A stretch of DNA of 55,215 bases. It comes from JAJZCD01 sp964570005. Lineage in GTDB: Bacteria > Patescibacteriota > Saccharimonadia > Saccharimonadales > UBA4665. The stretch covers positions 1-55,215 of the forward strand of contig CAZMWE010000003.1 in the NCBI GenBank assembly GCA_964570005.1, written 5' to 3'. The position numbers and the translations under genes are program-made. Positions 32,672-39,605 of the stretch are shown here, one piece after another; within the stretch, counting starts at the first letter, position 1, and every line of letters begins with the position of its first letter. The notes below the pieces were generated by a model. It worked only from the letters and a program-made list of their open reading frames with translations, was not told the DNA's origin and ran no database searches.

Positions 32672-34579
32672 CTACTTCTCATCGACAACTTCGCCTTCGA
32701 TGGGGCCGTCGCCTTTTTTCTCATCGTCAGAAAGGTTTTTGTCCTCTTCGGGGGTCTCGTCTTTTGCGGCCGACTCGTACATTTTGGCGCCGATAGGCAT
32801 GAGTACGTCGTTGAGCTCCTTGGCAGCCTCTTGCAGCGCATCTTTATCGACAGTTTCGTCAGCTACGACTTTCTTAGCCTTCTCGGCAGCTTCGTCGATG
32901 GCTTTTATATCATCCTCGGACAGCTTGTCCTTGTACTCGGTCTTCATCTTCTCGGCCTGATACACAGCGCTATCAAGCTGGTTGCGCGCTTCCACAGCTT
33001 CTTTCTTTTTCTTGTCCTCTTCAGCATGGACTTCAGCGTCCTTGGCCATCTTCTCCACCTCTGTCTTGTCGAGATTGCCGGAACCAGAGATGGTAATGCT
33101 CTGCTCTTTGCCCGTGCCTTTATCTTTGGCCGTAACATTCAAGATGCCGTTGGCATCGATGTTAAAGGTCACTTCGATCTGTGGCACGCCACGAGGAGCC
33201 GAGGCTATACCGTCTAGAATAAACGTGCCGAGCACCTTGTTGCCATCCATCATTTCGCGCTCGCCCTGGCCGACCTTGATTTCGACCTGCGGCTGGTTGT
33301 CAGCTGCAGTACTGAACACTTCGGACTTGGAGGTTGGAATGGTAGTGTTGCGCTCAATAAGCTTGGTCATCACGCCGCCCATGGTTTCAATGCCCAAGGA
33401 AAGCGGCGTAACGTCTAGCAGGAGCACATCCTTGACATCGCCCTGCAGTACACCGCCCTGGATGGCCGCGCCGACGGCCACGACTTCATCAGGGTTCACA
33501 CCCTTCATCGGCTCTTTGCCGAAGATAGCTTTGACCTTTTCTTGCACAGCCGGCATGCGGGTCATACCACCAACCAGCACCACGGCGTCAATGTCGGCGG
33601 CCTTAAGGCCGGCGTCTTTGAGTGCTTTTTCACACGGATCGGCAGTTTTGGCAATTAAGTCCGCAACCAGGCTTTCGAGCTTGGCACGGGTCAGCTTGTG
33701 CTCAAAATGCTTGGGACCTTCGGCGTCGGCGGTTAGGAACGGCAGGTTCACGTTAATTTCTTGTGCAGAGGAAAGCTCGATCTTGGCCTTCTCGGCCTCA
33801 TCACGCAGACGCTGCATGGCAGCATTGTCACCGCTGATATCGATGCCGCTTTCCTTCTTGAACTCATCCACGAAGTAGTTGATGATAATGCGGTCAAAAT
33901 CGGCACCGCCCAGGTGCGTGTCACCATTAGTGCTTTTAACTTCAAAAACGCCGTCACCGAGTTCCAGGATGGACACGTCGAACGTACCGCCACCCAGGTC
34001 GTACACGGCGATCTTCTCGTCTGCCTTACCACCCTTGTCCAGACCGTATGCCAGAGCCGCGGCAGTCGGTTCATTAATAATGCGCTTGACCTCCAGACCG
34101 GCAATCTTACCGGCGTCCTTGGTCGCTTGGCGCTGGCTGTCGTCGAAGTAGGCCGGCACGGTAATGACCGCTTCGGTCACCTTATCACCTAAGAAGCTTT
34201 CGGCGTCGGCTTTCAATTTGCCGAGAATCATGGCACTGATTTCCTCAGGGCTGTATTCCTTGTCGCCCATCTTGACCTTGACACCGTTGCCGCTCTTGAC
34301 GATTTCGTAGCCCATGAGCTTGAGATCGCGCTGAACTTCTTTGTCATCAAAGCTGCGGCCGATAAGCCGTTTGACTTCATATACTGTATTCTTGGAGTTG
34401 GTAACCTGCTGGCGGCGCGCTAAAGCACCGACCAGGCGTTCACCATTTTTGTTGATAGCCACCACTGAAGGCGTGGTGCGGTTGCCTTCGGAGTTTGCAA
34501 TAATCTCCGGTTTGCCGCTTTGCATAACGGCCATCGCCGAGTTAGTGGTACCAAGGTCAATCCCAATAATTTTTGCCAT
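32672..34579 (-). CDS. dnaK: chaperone DnaK (Hsp70)
   Basis: The 635 residues start MAKIIGIDLGTTNSAMAV and include the phosphate-2 motif YDLGGGTFDVSIL, VVLVGGMTRMPAVQ, the interdomain linker VLLLDVTPLSLG and the substrate-binding domain with a charged lid ending EGEVVDEK. Length is normal. AGGAGG lies before the ATG, and the ATG overlaps the stop of the small upstream gene by one base (TAATG). Regulated by the CIRCE element upstream of that small gene. Confidence 0.98.
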   Translation of the reverse strand: MAKIIGIDLGTTNSAMAVMQSGKPEIIANSEGNRTTPSVVAINKNGERLVGALARRQQVTNSKNTVYEVKRLIGRSFDDKEVQRDLKLMGYEIVKSGNGVKVKMGDKEYSPEEISAMILGKLKADAESFLGDKVTEAVITVPAYFDDSQRQATKDAGKIAGLEVKRIINEPTAAALAYGLDKGGKADEKIAVYDLGGGTFDVSILELGDGVFEVKSTNGDTHLGGADFDRIIINYFVDEFKKESGIDISGDNAAMQRLRDEAEKAKIELSSAQEINVNLPFLTADAEGPKHFEHKLTRAKLESLVADLIAKTADPCEKALKDAGLKAADIDAVVLVGGMTRMPAVQEKVKAIFGKEPMKGVNPDEVVAVGAAIQGGVLQGDVKDVLLLDVTPLSLGIETMGGVMTKLIERNTTIPTSKSEVFSTAADNQPQVEIKVGQGEREMMDGNKVLGTFILDGIASAPRGVPQIEVTFNIDANGILNVTAKDKGTGKEQSITISGSGNLDKTEVEKMAKDAEVHAEEDKKKKEAVEARNQLDSAVYQAEKMKTEYKDKLSEDDIKAIDEAAEKAKKVVADETVDKDALQEAAKELNDVLMPIGAKMYESAAKDETPEEDKNLSDDEKKGDGPIEGEVVDEK

Positions 34580-34836
34580 TAATCTGTTCCTCCTTGAGCT
34601 ATTGCGTATTCATAAATTTTATCTAACTGGGAACCCGCCAGTCCTTCCTGTGCACCGTAGCTATATATAGTATCCAGGCATTCGAGCATGTACTCCTCGC
34701 CAGCCTGATCCGTCTGGGTCAAGGCCCAGTGCATTGCCTGTGCGATTGCTGGCGCTACAACCCAGAAGCGCTGCTCATCCGCTCCAGCTGTATTTTCTGT
34801 GTACTCTAGACCTGGGTATTGATTAGCATCACGCAT
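34579..34836 (-). CDS. 85-aa hypothetical protein, first gene of the dnaK transcript
   Basis: A small acidic soluble protein (MRDANQYPGLEYTEN...) with two predicted helices (VVAPAIAQAMHWALTQ and YMLECLDTIYSYGAQEG). No family recognised. It lies directly under the CIRCE-controlled promoter, and its TAA overlaps the dnaK ATG by one base, so it should be heat-induced and translationally coupled to dnaK. It may be a DnaK-linked accessory or a leader-type ORF. Confidence 0.7.
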   Translation of the reverse strand: MRDANQYPGLEYTENTAGADEQRFWVVAPAIAQAMHWALTQTDQAGEEYMLECLDTIYSYGAQEGLAGSQLDKIYEYAIAQGGTD

Positions 34837-34849
34837 TATGATCTCTGCA

Positions 34850-34876
34850 CTAGCAGATGATTAACCTGAGTGCTAA
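34850..34876 (-). promoter_or_regulatory. second, degenerate CIRCE-like site
   Basis: On the minus strand a perfect TTAGCACTC half-site (34868-34876), a 9-nt spacer and a poor right arm (ATCTGCTAG, 5 of 9 matches) lie between the promoter and the first start codon. Confidence 0.45.
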
Positions 34877-34885
34877 CATAATTGT

Positions 34886-34923
34886 AGCATAAGACTCTGG
34901 CACTCAATAGTCAAGAGTGCCAA
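34886..34923 (-). promoter_or_regulatory. dnaK-operon promoter with CIRCE operator
   Basis: CIRCE: TTGGCACTC-N9-GAGTGCCAG at 34897-34923 on the minus strand, 2 changes from consensus in the outer positions of each arm. The CIRCE spacer contains TTGACT (34909-34914), which with TATGCT (34886-34891, 17-bp spacing) forms the promoter, so HrcA binding would cover the -35. Confidence 0.9.
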
Positions 34924-34994
34924 ACCATCTACCACTTCCACCCCTACGGCTATATATTATTTTATGCTGGACCACGCTACACCTCTGAGCCCTA

Positions 34995-35534
34995 CTACTG
35001 CATCGTGACGCGAACCATGGCATGGCGGACCACTTCATCGCCAAGCTGGTAGCCGGCCTGAAGTTCCTCGCTGACAATTTCCTGTGTGCCGTCGCCGTCA
35101 TCCATGCTCACGGCCTCATGCAGACGAGGGTCAAAGGGCTTACCAACTGTTTTGATTCTTACAACGCCTATGTCCAAAAGTGCCTTTTCAAACTGCTTGA
35201 CTACACCTTGCACACCCTTGATGTAGTCGTTGCCCTCCAGCTCTTTGGGTACATGTTTGAGCGCACGTTCAAAGTTATCAATAACCGGCAGCAGCTCTCG
35301 GACCACGCTGGCCTTGACGACACTTTGCAGGCCGGCAAGCTGCTCATCATGCCGGCGACGCAAGTTGGTTGCATCAGCCCGTTCGCGCTGCAGCGCTTCG
35401 GTCAGTTCCCGTACCTGGGCTGCGAAGTCGATCGCATGTGTGTCGTCGGCCTGTGCGTTCGACGGTGCAGGGGCGTTCCCTTCTGGTACGTCCCTTTTAG
35501 GTTCGGTGGGTTTGTGCCCTTTTTTATCGCTCAT
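34995..35534 (-). CDS. grpE: nucleotide exchange factor GrpE
   Basis: GrpE releases ADP from DnaK. The 179 residues show a disordered charged start, a long coiled coil (VRELTEALQRERADATNLRRRHDEQ), VRELLPVIDNFERALKHV and the C-terminal beta domain with GKPFDPRLHEAVSM and GYQLGDEVVRHAMVRVT. The ATG overlaps the hrcA stop by one base (TAATG), so it is coupled to hrcA and shares its CIRCE-controlled promoter. Confidence 0.95.
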   Translation of the reverse strand: MSDKKGHKPTEPKRDVPEGNAPAPSNAQADDTHAIDFAAQVRELTEALQRERADATNLRRRHDEQLAGLQSVVKASVVRELLPVIDNFERALKHVPKELEGNDYIKGVQGVVKQFEKALLDIGVVRIKTVGKPFDPRLHEAVSMDDGDGTQEIVSEELQAGYQLGDEVVRHAMVRVTMQ

Positions 35535-36235
35535 TACAAAACCTCCTCCAATGTCTTACCGGTGTGTGCCACCAGCGCCATAACGTCGCGGTAGCTTTGG
35601 CGGGTGGGGCCCAGCGTACCGATATAGCTATGGTCACTGAACGGACTCCTAAACCTGCTAATAACCAGACTTACGCCGGCGCTGCGCCCGATAGGGTTTT
35701 CACTGCCGATGTAGACGCTTAGAGGCTCGTTCGGCGCTGCTTCACGCAGCCACGGCTCCAGGTTGTCGAGCAGACGCGCCACCTGCTGCACCTGCTGACC
35801 GCTCACGAATTCGGGTTGCCCAAACAGGTTGCTCAGGCCGCTCATATACAGCTGGTTACCGATGGTAGCAAGTGCCAGATTGTGGGTCAGTTCTACCAGT
35901 GTATCCACAGCGTTGCGGATAGTGCGCTCGGGCATGCCGCCATGCTGCACGCGGGCAGTCAGGGCGCGCTCGGCGCGTTTCTCGGGCTGGGCAGCTTCCG
36001 TTTCAGCAGCCAGATTGTTCACATAGAAGCGGTAACCATGGTCGGTAGGGATACGCCCGGCGCTGGTGTGCGGCTGACGGATGTAGCCCATACGCTCCAG
36101 CTCGGCCATTTCGGCGCGGATAGTTGCGCTGGACACACCGAATAGTTTGGCCAGCAAACTGCTGCCTACCGGCACCGCCACTTCGGCATATTGCTCGATG
36201 ATGGCGCTTAAAATTTGCTTTTGTCGCTCTGTCAT
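35534..36235 (-). CDS. hrcA: heat-shock repressor HrcA (short form)
   Basis: HrcA binds CIRCE sites and is kept active by chaperonin in model species. The 233 residues carry the N-terminal winged helix (MTERQKQILSAIIEQYAEVAVPVGSSLLAKLF and SSATIRAEMAELERMGYIRQPHTSAGRIPTDHGYRFYV) and the C-terminal GAF-like part ending SYIGTLGPTRQSYRDVMALV. Typical HrcA is about 330-350 residues, so roughly 100 are missing from the middle region. TATACT ends 8 nt before the ATG, and a CIRCE overlaps the -35: leaderless and autoregulated. Confidence 0.93.
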   Translation of the reverse strand: MTERQKQILSAIIEQYAEVAVPVGSSLLAKLFGVSSATIRAEMAELERMGYIRQPHTSAGRIPTDHGYRFYVNNLAAETEAAQPEKRAERALTARVQHGGMPERTIRNAVDTLVELTHNLALATIGNQLYMSGLSNLFGQPEFVSGQQVQQVARLLDNLEPWLREAAPNEPLSVYIGSENPIGRSAGVSLVISRFRSPFSDHSYIGTLGPTRQSYRDVMALVAHTGKTLEEVL

Positions 36236-36243
36236 TGTCTAAA

Positions 36244-36281
36244 AGTATAGTCGCTTAGCACTCAAAACTCAAGACTGCCAG
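36244..36281 (-). promoter_or_regulatory. hrcA promoter with CIRCE operator
   Basis: On the minus strand TTGAGT (36267-36272), a 17-bp spacer and TATACT (36244-36249). CIRCE spans 36255-36281: one perfect arm (GAGTGCTAA) and one weaker arm (CTGGCAGTC) with the standard 9-nt spacer. Confidence 0.85.
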
Positions 36282-36380
36282 GCGCTACCGCCAATCCCAA
36301 AGCACAGCGTACGCAAAGTGTATACAGATAACGCTATTGCTTAAGTTCGGCTTTTGCTTAATAATCTTACTCGGAGAAAC

Positions 36381-36408
36381 TTGTCCCTGATTGAGGGGCA
36401 TATATACA
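36381..36408 (+). promoter_or_regulatory. promoter of the FN3-like surface protein gene
   Basis: TTGTCC (36381-36386), 16-bp spacer, TATACA (36403-36408), 22 nt before the ATG. Confidence 0.55.
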
Positions 36409-36430
36409 GATAAAGGATGAAACTGAAGCA

Positions 36431-37750
36431 ATGAAACGAGCAACATCTTCCCAATATAAATTCGGCGAGCGCGGCTTCGCCCATCACCTGCTAATGCCCA
36501 TGCTAGCCATCGCGGCCGTAGCAGTTATCGGTGGGCTCGTTGCTGTGGCCGTAAATCATGCCCAGACCCTCCCATGCACTTCCCAGACGCTCCAATCGGG
36601 CAGTAAGGACAGTGGAAGCTCGCACTGCGTGCAGTACATACAACAGATGGAGAACGGCTTAACCGCAGATAATGCCCTGGTCGCTTACGGGACGACACGT
36701 ATTAATAGTGCCCCTATCGGGGCCCTTAGCAGTACTTCCGCTGGCTTTCTTGTCATTAATAACAGCTTTGGGACCACGAGTAATATGTACGACGCGAGTA
36801 CGAAGTCAGCAATAGCACACACGCAGAGTTGGACGAATACTGCTACGCTTGCCGGGATTCAGGAGTACGTTAGTAAGAGCATGACCGTAGCGAGCTTTCA
36901 TAGCACAGTCAACCCAAGCGGTAACCTCCGGACAGACGGTGTTACCGATAAAGGCACATGGTACGCAATGTGCAGATATGCAACTCTCATCCCCTCATCC
37001 GCGGAAGCGGTTACCAACAGTACGGACTATACTGGCGGCAAGCCGAACAGTAGCGGGAGCAATAAGACAAATGCGTGGTACATTCGGTCTTACATACGTG
37101 CCGCTAGCACAGCTGCCAGCGATGCCGGTTGTAAGGCACTTCTGAGTGGGTCAACCACAACTACCTCCAAAACTACTACCATTCCTGCCGCTCCTACCGG
37201 CGTAAAATATGCGACCACCGCCAGCACTTTGACCGTAAGCTGGAACGCGGTCAGCGGCACTCAGTACTATCAAGTGGAGCCCTTGAATGCGAGCGGCGCC
37301 GCAGTACTAACGCCGAGTAAAATCGACTCCGGCACACTGAGTGCCTCATACAGCGTTGCCACGGTAGGCAGCAGCGGCTACGTGGAGGTTCGTGACTGTA
37401 ATGCTTCCAGTGTCTGTAGTGCCTGGACTAAAATTCCCTTCAAGTTCGCCAGCAGCACAGCGTCCTCCGAAAGCAAGACTTCCGTACCATCGGTCCCTAC
37501 TTCAATACATCCGTCGATTAATGCCTCTTCAGGTCAGCTCACAGTTACGTGGAGTGAGCCGTCAAACAATGCAACGTCTTACAATATCCACCTTCTCAAT
37601 TCAAAAAGCGCCCTAGCTCCTCACACCGCAACTGTTGCAGTAACAGCAGCAGTGTTTAGCAAGGGTACAGCGGCGCCATTCAATGAGACAGTCGTACAGG
37701 CTTGTAACTCAGCAGGCTGCAGTTTGTGGAGCTTACCAGTAACTTACTAG
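36431..37750 (+). CDS. secreted/anchored surface protein with FN3-like repeats
   Basis: The 439 residues start with a basic stretch, then ERGFAHHLLMPMLAIAAVAVIGG, a single hydrophobic segment (about 20-42) that anchors or exports the protein. A middle domain (about 45-245) has a possible disulfide pair, and two fibronectin-type-III-like modules follow (about 252-335 and 350-439), each with a SWNAVSGTQYYQVE or TWSEPSNNATSYNIH core and a C..C pair. Ser/Thr-rich linkers suggest a cell-surface stalk. It could act in attachment to a host cell, which is inference from this lineage's lifestyle. Confidence 0.75.
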   Translation: MKRATSSQYKFGERGFAHHLLMPMLAIAAVAVIGGLVAVAVNHAQTLPCTSQTLQSGSKDSGSSHCVQYIQQMENGLTADNALVAYGTTRINSAPIGALSSTSAGFLVINNSFGTTSNMYDASTKSAIAHTQSWTNTATLAGIQEYVSKSMTVASFHSTVNPSGNLRTDGVTDKGTWYAMCRYATLIPSSAEAVTNSTDYTGGKPNSSGSNKTNAWYIRSYIRAASTAASDAGCKALLSGSTTTTSKTTTIPAAPTGVKYATTASTLTVSWNAVSGTQYYQVEPLNASGAAVLTPSKIDSGTLSASYSVATVGSSGYVEVRDCNASSVCSAWTKIPFKFASSTASSESKTSVPSVPTSIHPSINASSGQLTVTWSEPSNNATSYNIHLLNSKSALAPHTATVAVTAAVFSKGTAAPFNETVVQACNSAGCSLWSLPVTY

Positions 37751-37842
37751 TCCTTGGGATGTCTAGCCTACGATATCCACTACCGCTAGGTACTTCACCC
37801 GGATAACCGCTCGACTTTGCCGAGTATAGTCCTAGGCTAACC

Positions 37843-38595
37843 CTAGACCATCAGGCCCTTCGCGAGTTCGTGCCGCACTTGTCGCAGGAGCTCTTTAGTA
37901 AGATCGCAACCACGATCCTGCTTCCGCTTGTCGACCATTCCTCGCTCCACAATTTGGCGCAAGTCTTCGGCAGCCTGCTCGATGGTATCGTTGACGACAA
38001 ACTTGAAGTACGGCAATGCAAGCATCGCCTCAAGCACTTTCTCGGCTGTCCGCAGACGGTTCGCAAATTCGGCGGGATGCAGATCTTCACGTCCAAACAG
38101 CCGCTTAAGCCACACGTCATAGCTAATCGGCAACAACCCGATAATGTGGGCGTCCGGCTTGGCGGCGGCAACCGCTTGTGCACCCTGGTACTCAAAATCA
38201 TGTATGCCGATCTTACCGGCCTCGTTCGCCCGTTCAATTTCACGGATACTGGTACCGGAGACCTGTTGATTGTGTATAATTTCGGCCTCTATAAATTCGC
38301 CACTCCGGATGTCCTCCAGCATCCCCTCTTCGGTCCGGAAATAGTAATGAATGCCATCCTGCTCCATAATGCCATTGCGTAGTTTGGGTGGACGCGTCGT
38401 ATCCGACACGATAAAGTAATAATTGTGATGTTCTACCAGGTAGTTGATGAGCGTGTTGCGACCACCGCCGGCCAGGCCAGACATAGCTACGAGATTAGCC
38501 TTGGAGAGCACGTGCCGGGCGTGTTCAGAAAGACGAAAATCCGCGATTGCCTTTCGAAATTCCGCCATATGTTCCAGCCGGACCGGTTCTACCAT
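37843..38595 (-). CDS. guanylate-kinase-like protein with degenerate P-loop
   Basis: The 250 residues resemble guanylate kinase: FIVSDTTRPPKLRNGIMEQDGIHYYF corresponds to the GMP-binding segment, followed by FIEAEIIHNQQVSGTSIREIE and a LID/C-terminal helix region. The P-loop, however, reads SGLAGGGRNTL (residues 39-49): the Walker lysine is Arg and the next Ser/Thr is Asn. Catalysis of GMP phosphorylation is therefore doubtful, and it may be a regulatory or scaffold homologue. TTTACA-16-TATAAT lies upstream with TATAAT ending 6 nt before the ATG. Confidence 0.7.
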   Translation of the reverse strand: MVEPVRLEHMAEFRKAIADFRLSEHARHVLSKANLVAMSGLAGGGRNTLINYLVEHHNYYFIVSDTTRPPKLRNGIMEQDGIHYYFRTEEGMLEDIRSGEFIEAEIIHNQQVSGTSIREIERANEAGKIGIHDFEYQGAQAVAAAKPDAHIIGLLPISYDVWLKRLFGREDLHPAEFANRLRTAEKVLEAMLALPYFKFVVNDTIEQAAEDLRQIVERGMVDKRKQDRGCDLTKELLRQVRHELAKGLMV

Positions 38596-38674
38596 GCATT
38601 GATTATACCAGAGTCACCTCTGTTGTAAATCGCATCGTACCGCTAGTATGCGCCAAGAGCGTTATACTGTATAC

Positions 38675-39133
38675 ATGAAGCAGGCTCCGGATTTTACTTT
38701 ACCCGACCAAGACGGCAACCTCAAGGCGCTGGCGGACTATGCCGGCCGGTGGCTGGTGCTCTATTTTTATCCGAAAGATGATACACCGGGCTGCACCACT
38801 GAAGCCTGCAGTTTCCGTGACGAGCGTGACGCTATTGCCGAGTTTGGCCATGCCGAAGTAGTGGGTATAAGCAAAGACAGCGTGAAGTCACACAAAAAAT
38901 TTGCGGATAAGCAGCAGCTGAACTTTACGTTACTAAGTGATCCGGAGCACACAGCCATCGAGGCCTATGACAGCTGGAAGCCCAAAAAGTTTATGGGCCG
39001 CGAATACATAGGCACCGAACGAAATACGTTTATCATCGCTCCCGACGGTAGAATTGCCAAAGAGTACCGCGGCGTCGACCCCAAAACGCACGCCGCACAA
39101 ATCATTACCGACCTCCAGACGCTACAAAAATAA
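38675..39133 (+). CDS. bcp: thioredoxin-dependent peroxiredoxin (BCP/PrxQ)
   Basis: The 152 residues reduce hydroperoxides with the peroxidatic Cys40 and resolving Cys45 in DDTPGCTTEACSFRDE, the CxxxxC spacing of the alpha-helix-2 PrxQ type. RNTFIIAPDGRIAKEYRGV is the conserved C-terminal strand. I chose the ATG at 38675: TATACT (38663-38668) ends 6 nt before it, and the peptide starts directly with KQAPDFTLPDQDG as in the family, so the longer frame upstream is not used. Confidence 0.93.
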   Translation: MKQAPDFTLPDQDGNLKALADYAGRWLVLYFYPKDDTPGCTTEACSFRDERDAIAEFGHAEVVGISKDSVKSHKKFADKQQLNFTLLSDPEHTAIEAYDSWKPKKFMGREYIGTERNTFIIAPDGRIAKEYRGVDPKTHAAQIITDLQTLQK

Positions 39134-39177
39134 GCAGCCACTTCAGGGCGGGTTTATACTGGGCGTCATAGCTTAAA

Positions 39178-39600
39178 ATGGGAGACAATACAGTGAAGTT
39201 GGCTGGCTGCGTTATCAAGGATTCTGGTGGCAAAGTATTACTGTTGCACCGCAATAGTCCCAGGCGTACACAATGGGAAATACCGGGCGGAGGAGTTGAG
39301 GATGGCGAGACACCGGAGCAAGCAGCCGTTCGAGAGCTAAAAGAAGAACTGGACGTGACCGTTGTAGCTACTCGACAAATTGGCAGCAGAGCTTTCGAGG
39401 AAGATGGCATGTCTCATGAATACTATTGGATCGAAGGTAAGATAGCCGACGGCAAGCTACGGTTGACTGGTTCAGATGGCGGAATCCATGATGGCTTCCA
39501 CTATTTTTCCACCACCGACATGCGGCAAATGTTCGACGAGCTGTCTGCCAACACCAAAAACTTTGTGGCTGCAGTGGAGTGCAAGGAGATCGAGTTCTAA
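39178..39600 (+). CDS. Nudix hydrolase, MutT-like
   Basis: The 140 residues have a canonical Nudix box GGGVEDGETPEQAAVRELKE followed by ELDV. VKLAGCVIKDSGGKVLLLHR precedes it as the first strand, and WEIPGG fits the nucleotide-pyrophosphatase type. A GTG at 39193, preceded by GGGAG at 7 nt, is a credible alternative start five codons in. It follows bcp on the same strand; both could limit oxidative damage, but co-regulation is not shown. Confidence 0.85.
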   Translation: MGDNTVKLAGCVIKDSGGKVLLLHRNSPRRTQWEIPGGGVEDGETPEQAAVRELKEELDVTVVATRQIGSRAFEEDGMSHEYYWIEGKIADGKLRLTGSDGGIHDGFHYFSTTDMRQMFDELSANTKNFVAAVECKEIEF

Positions 39601-39605
39601 TAAGA

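Noticed and set aside
32982..33878. 298-codon plus-strand frame opposite dnaK
   Set aside because: Shadow frame of dnaK; composition (Ser/Thr/Pro-rich) is typical of antisense reading.
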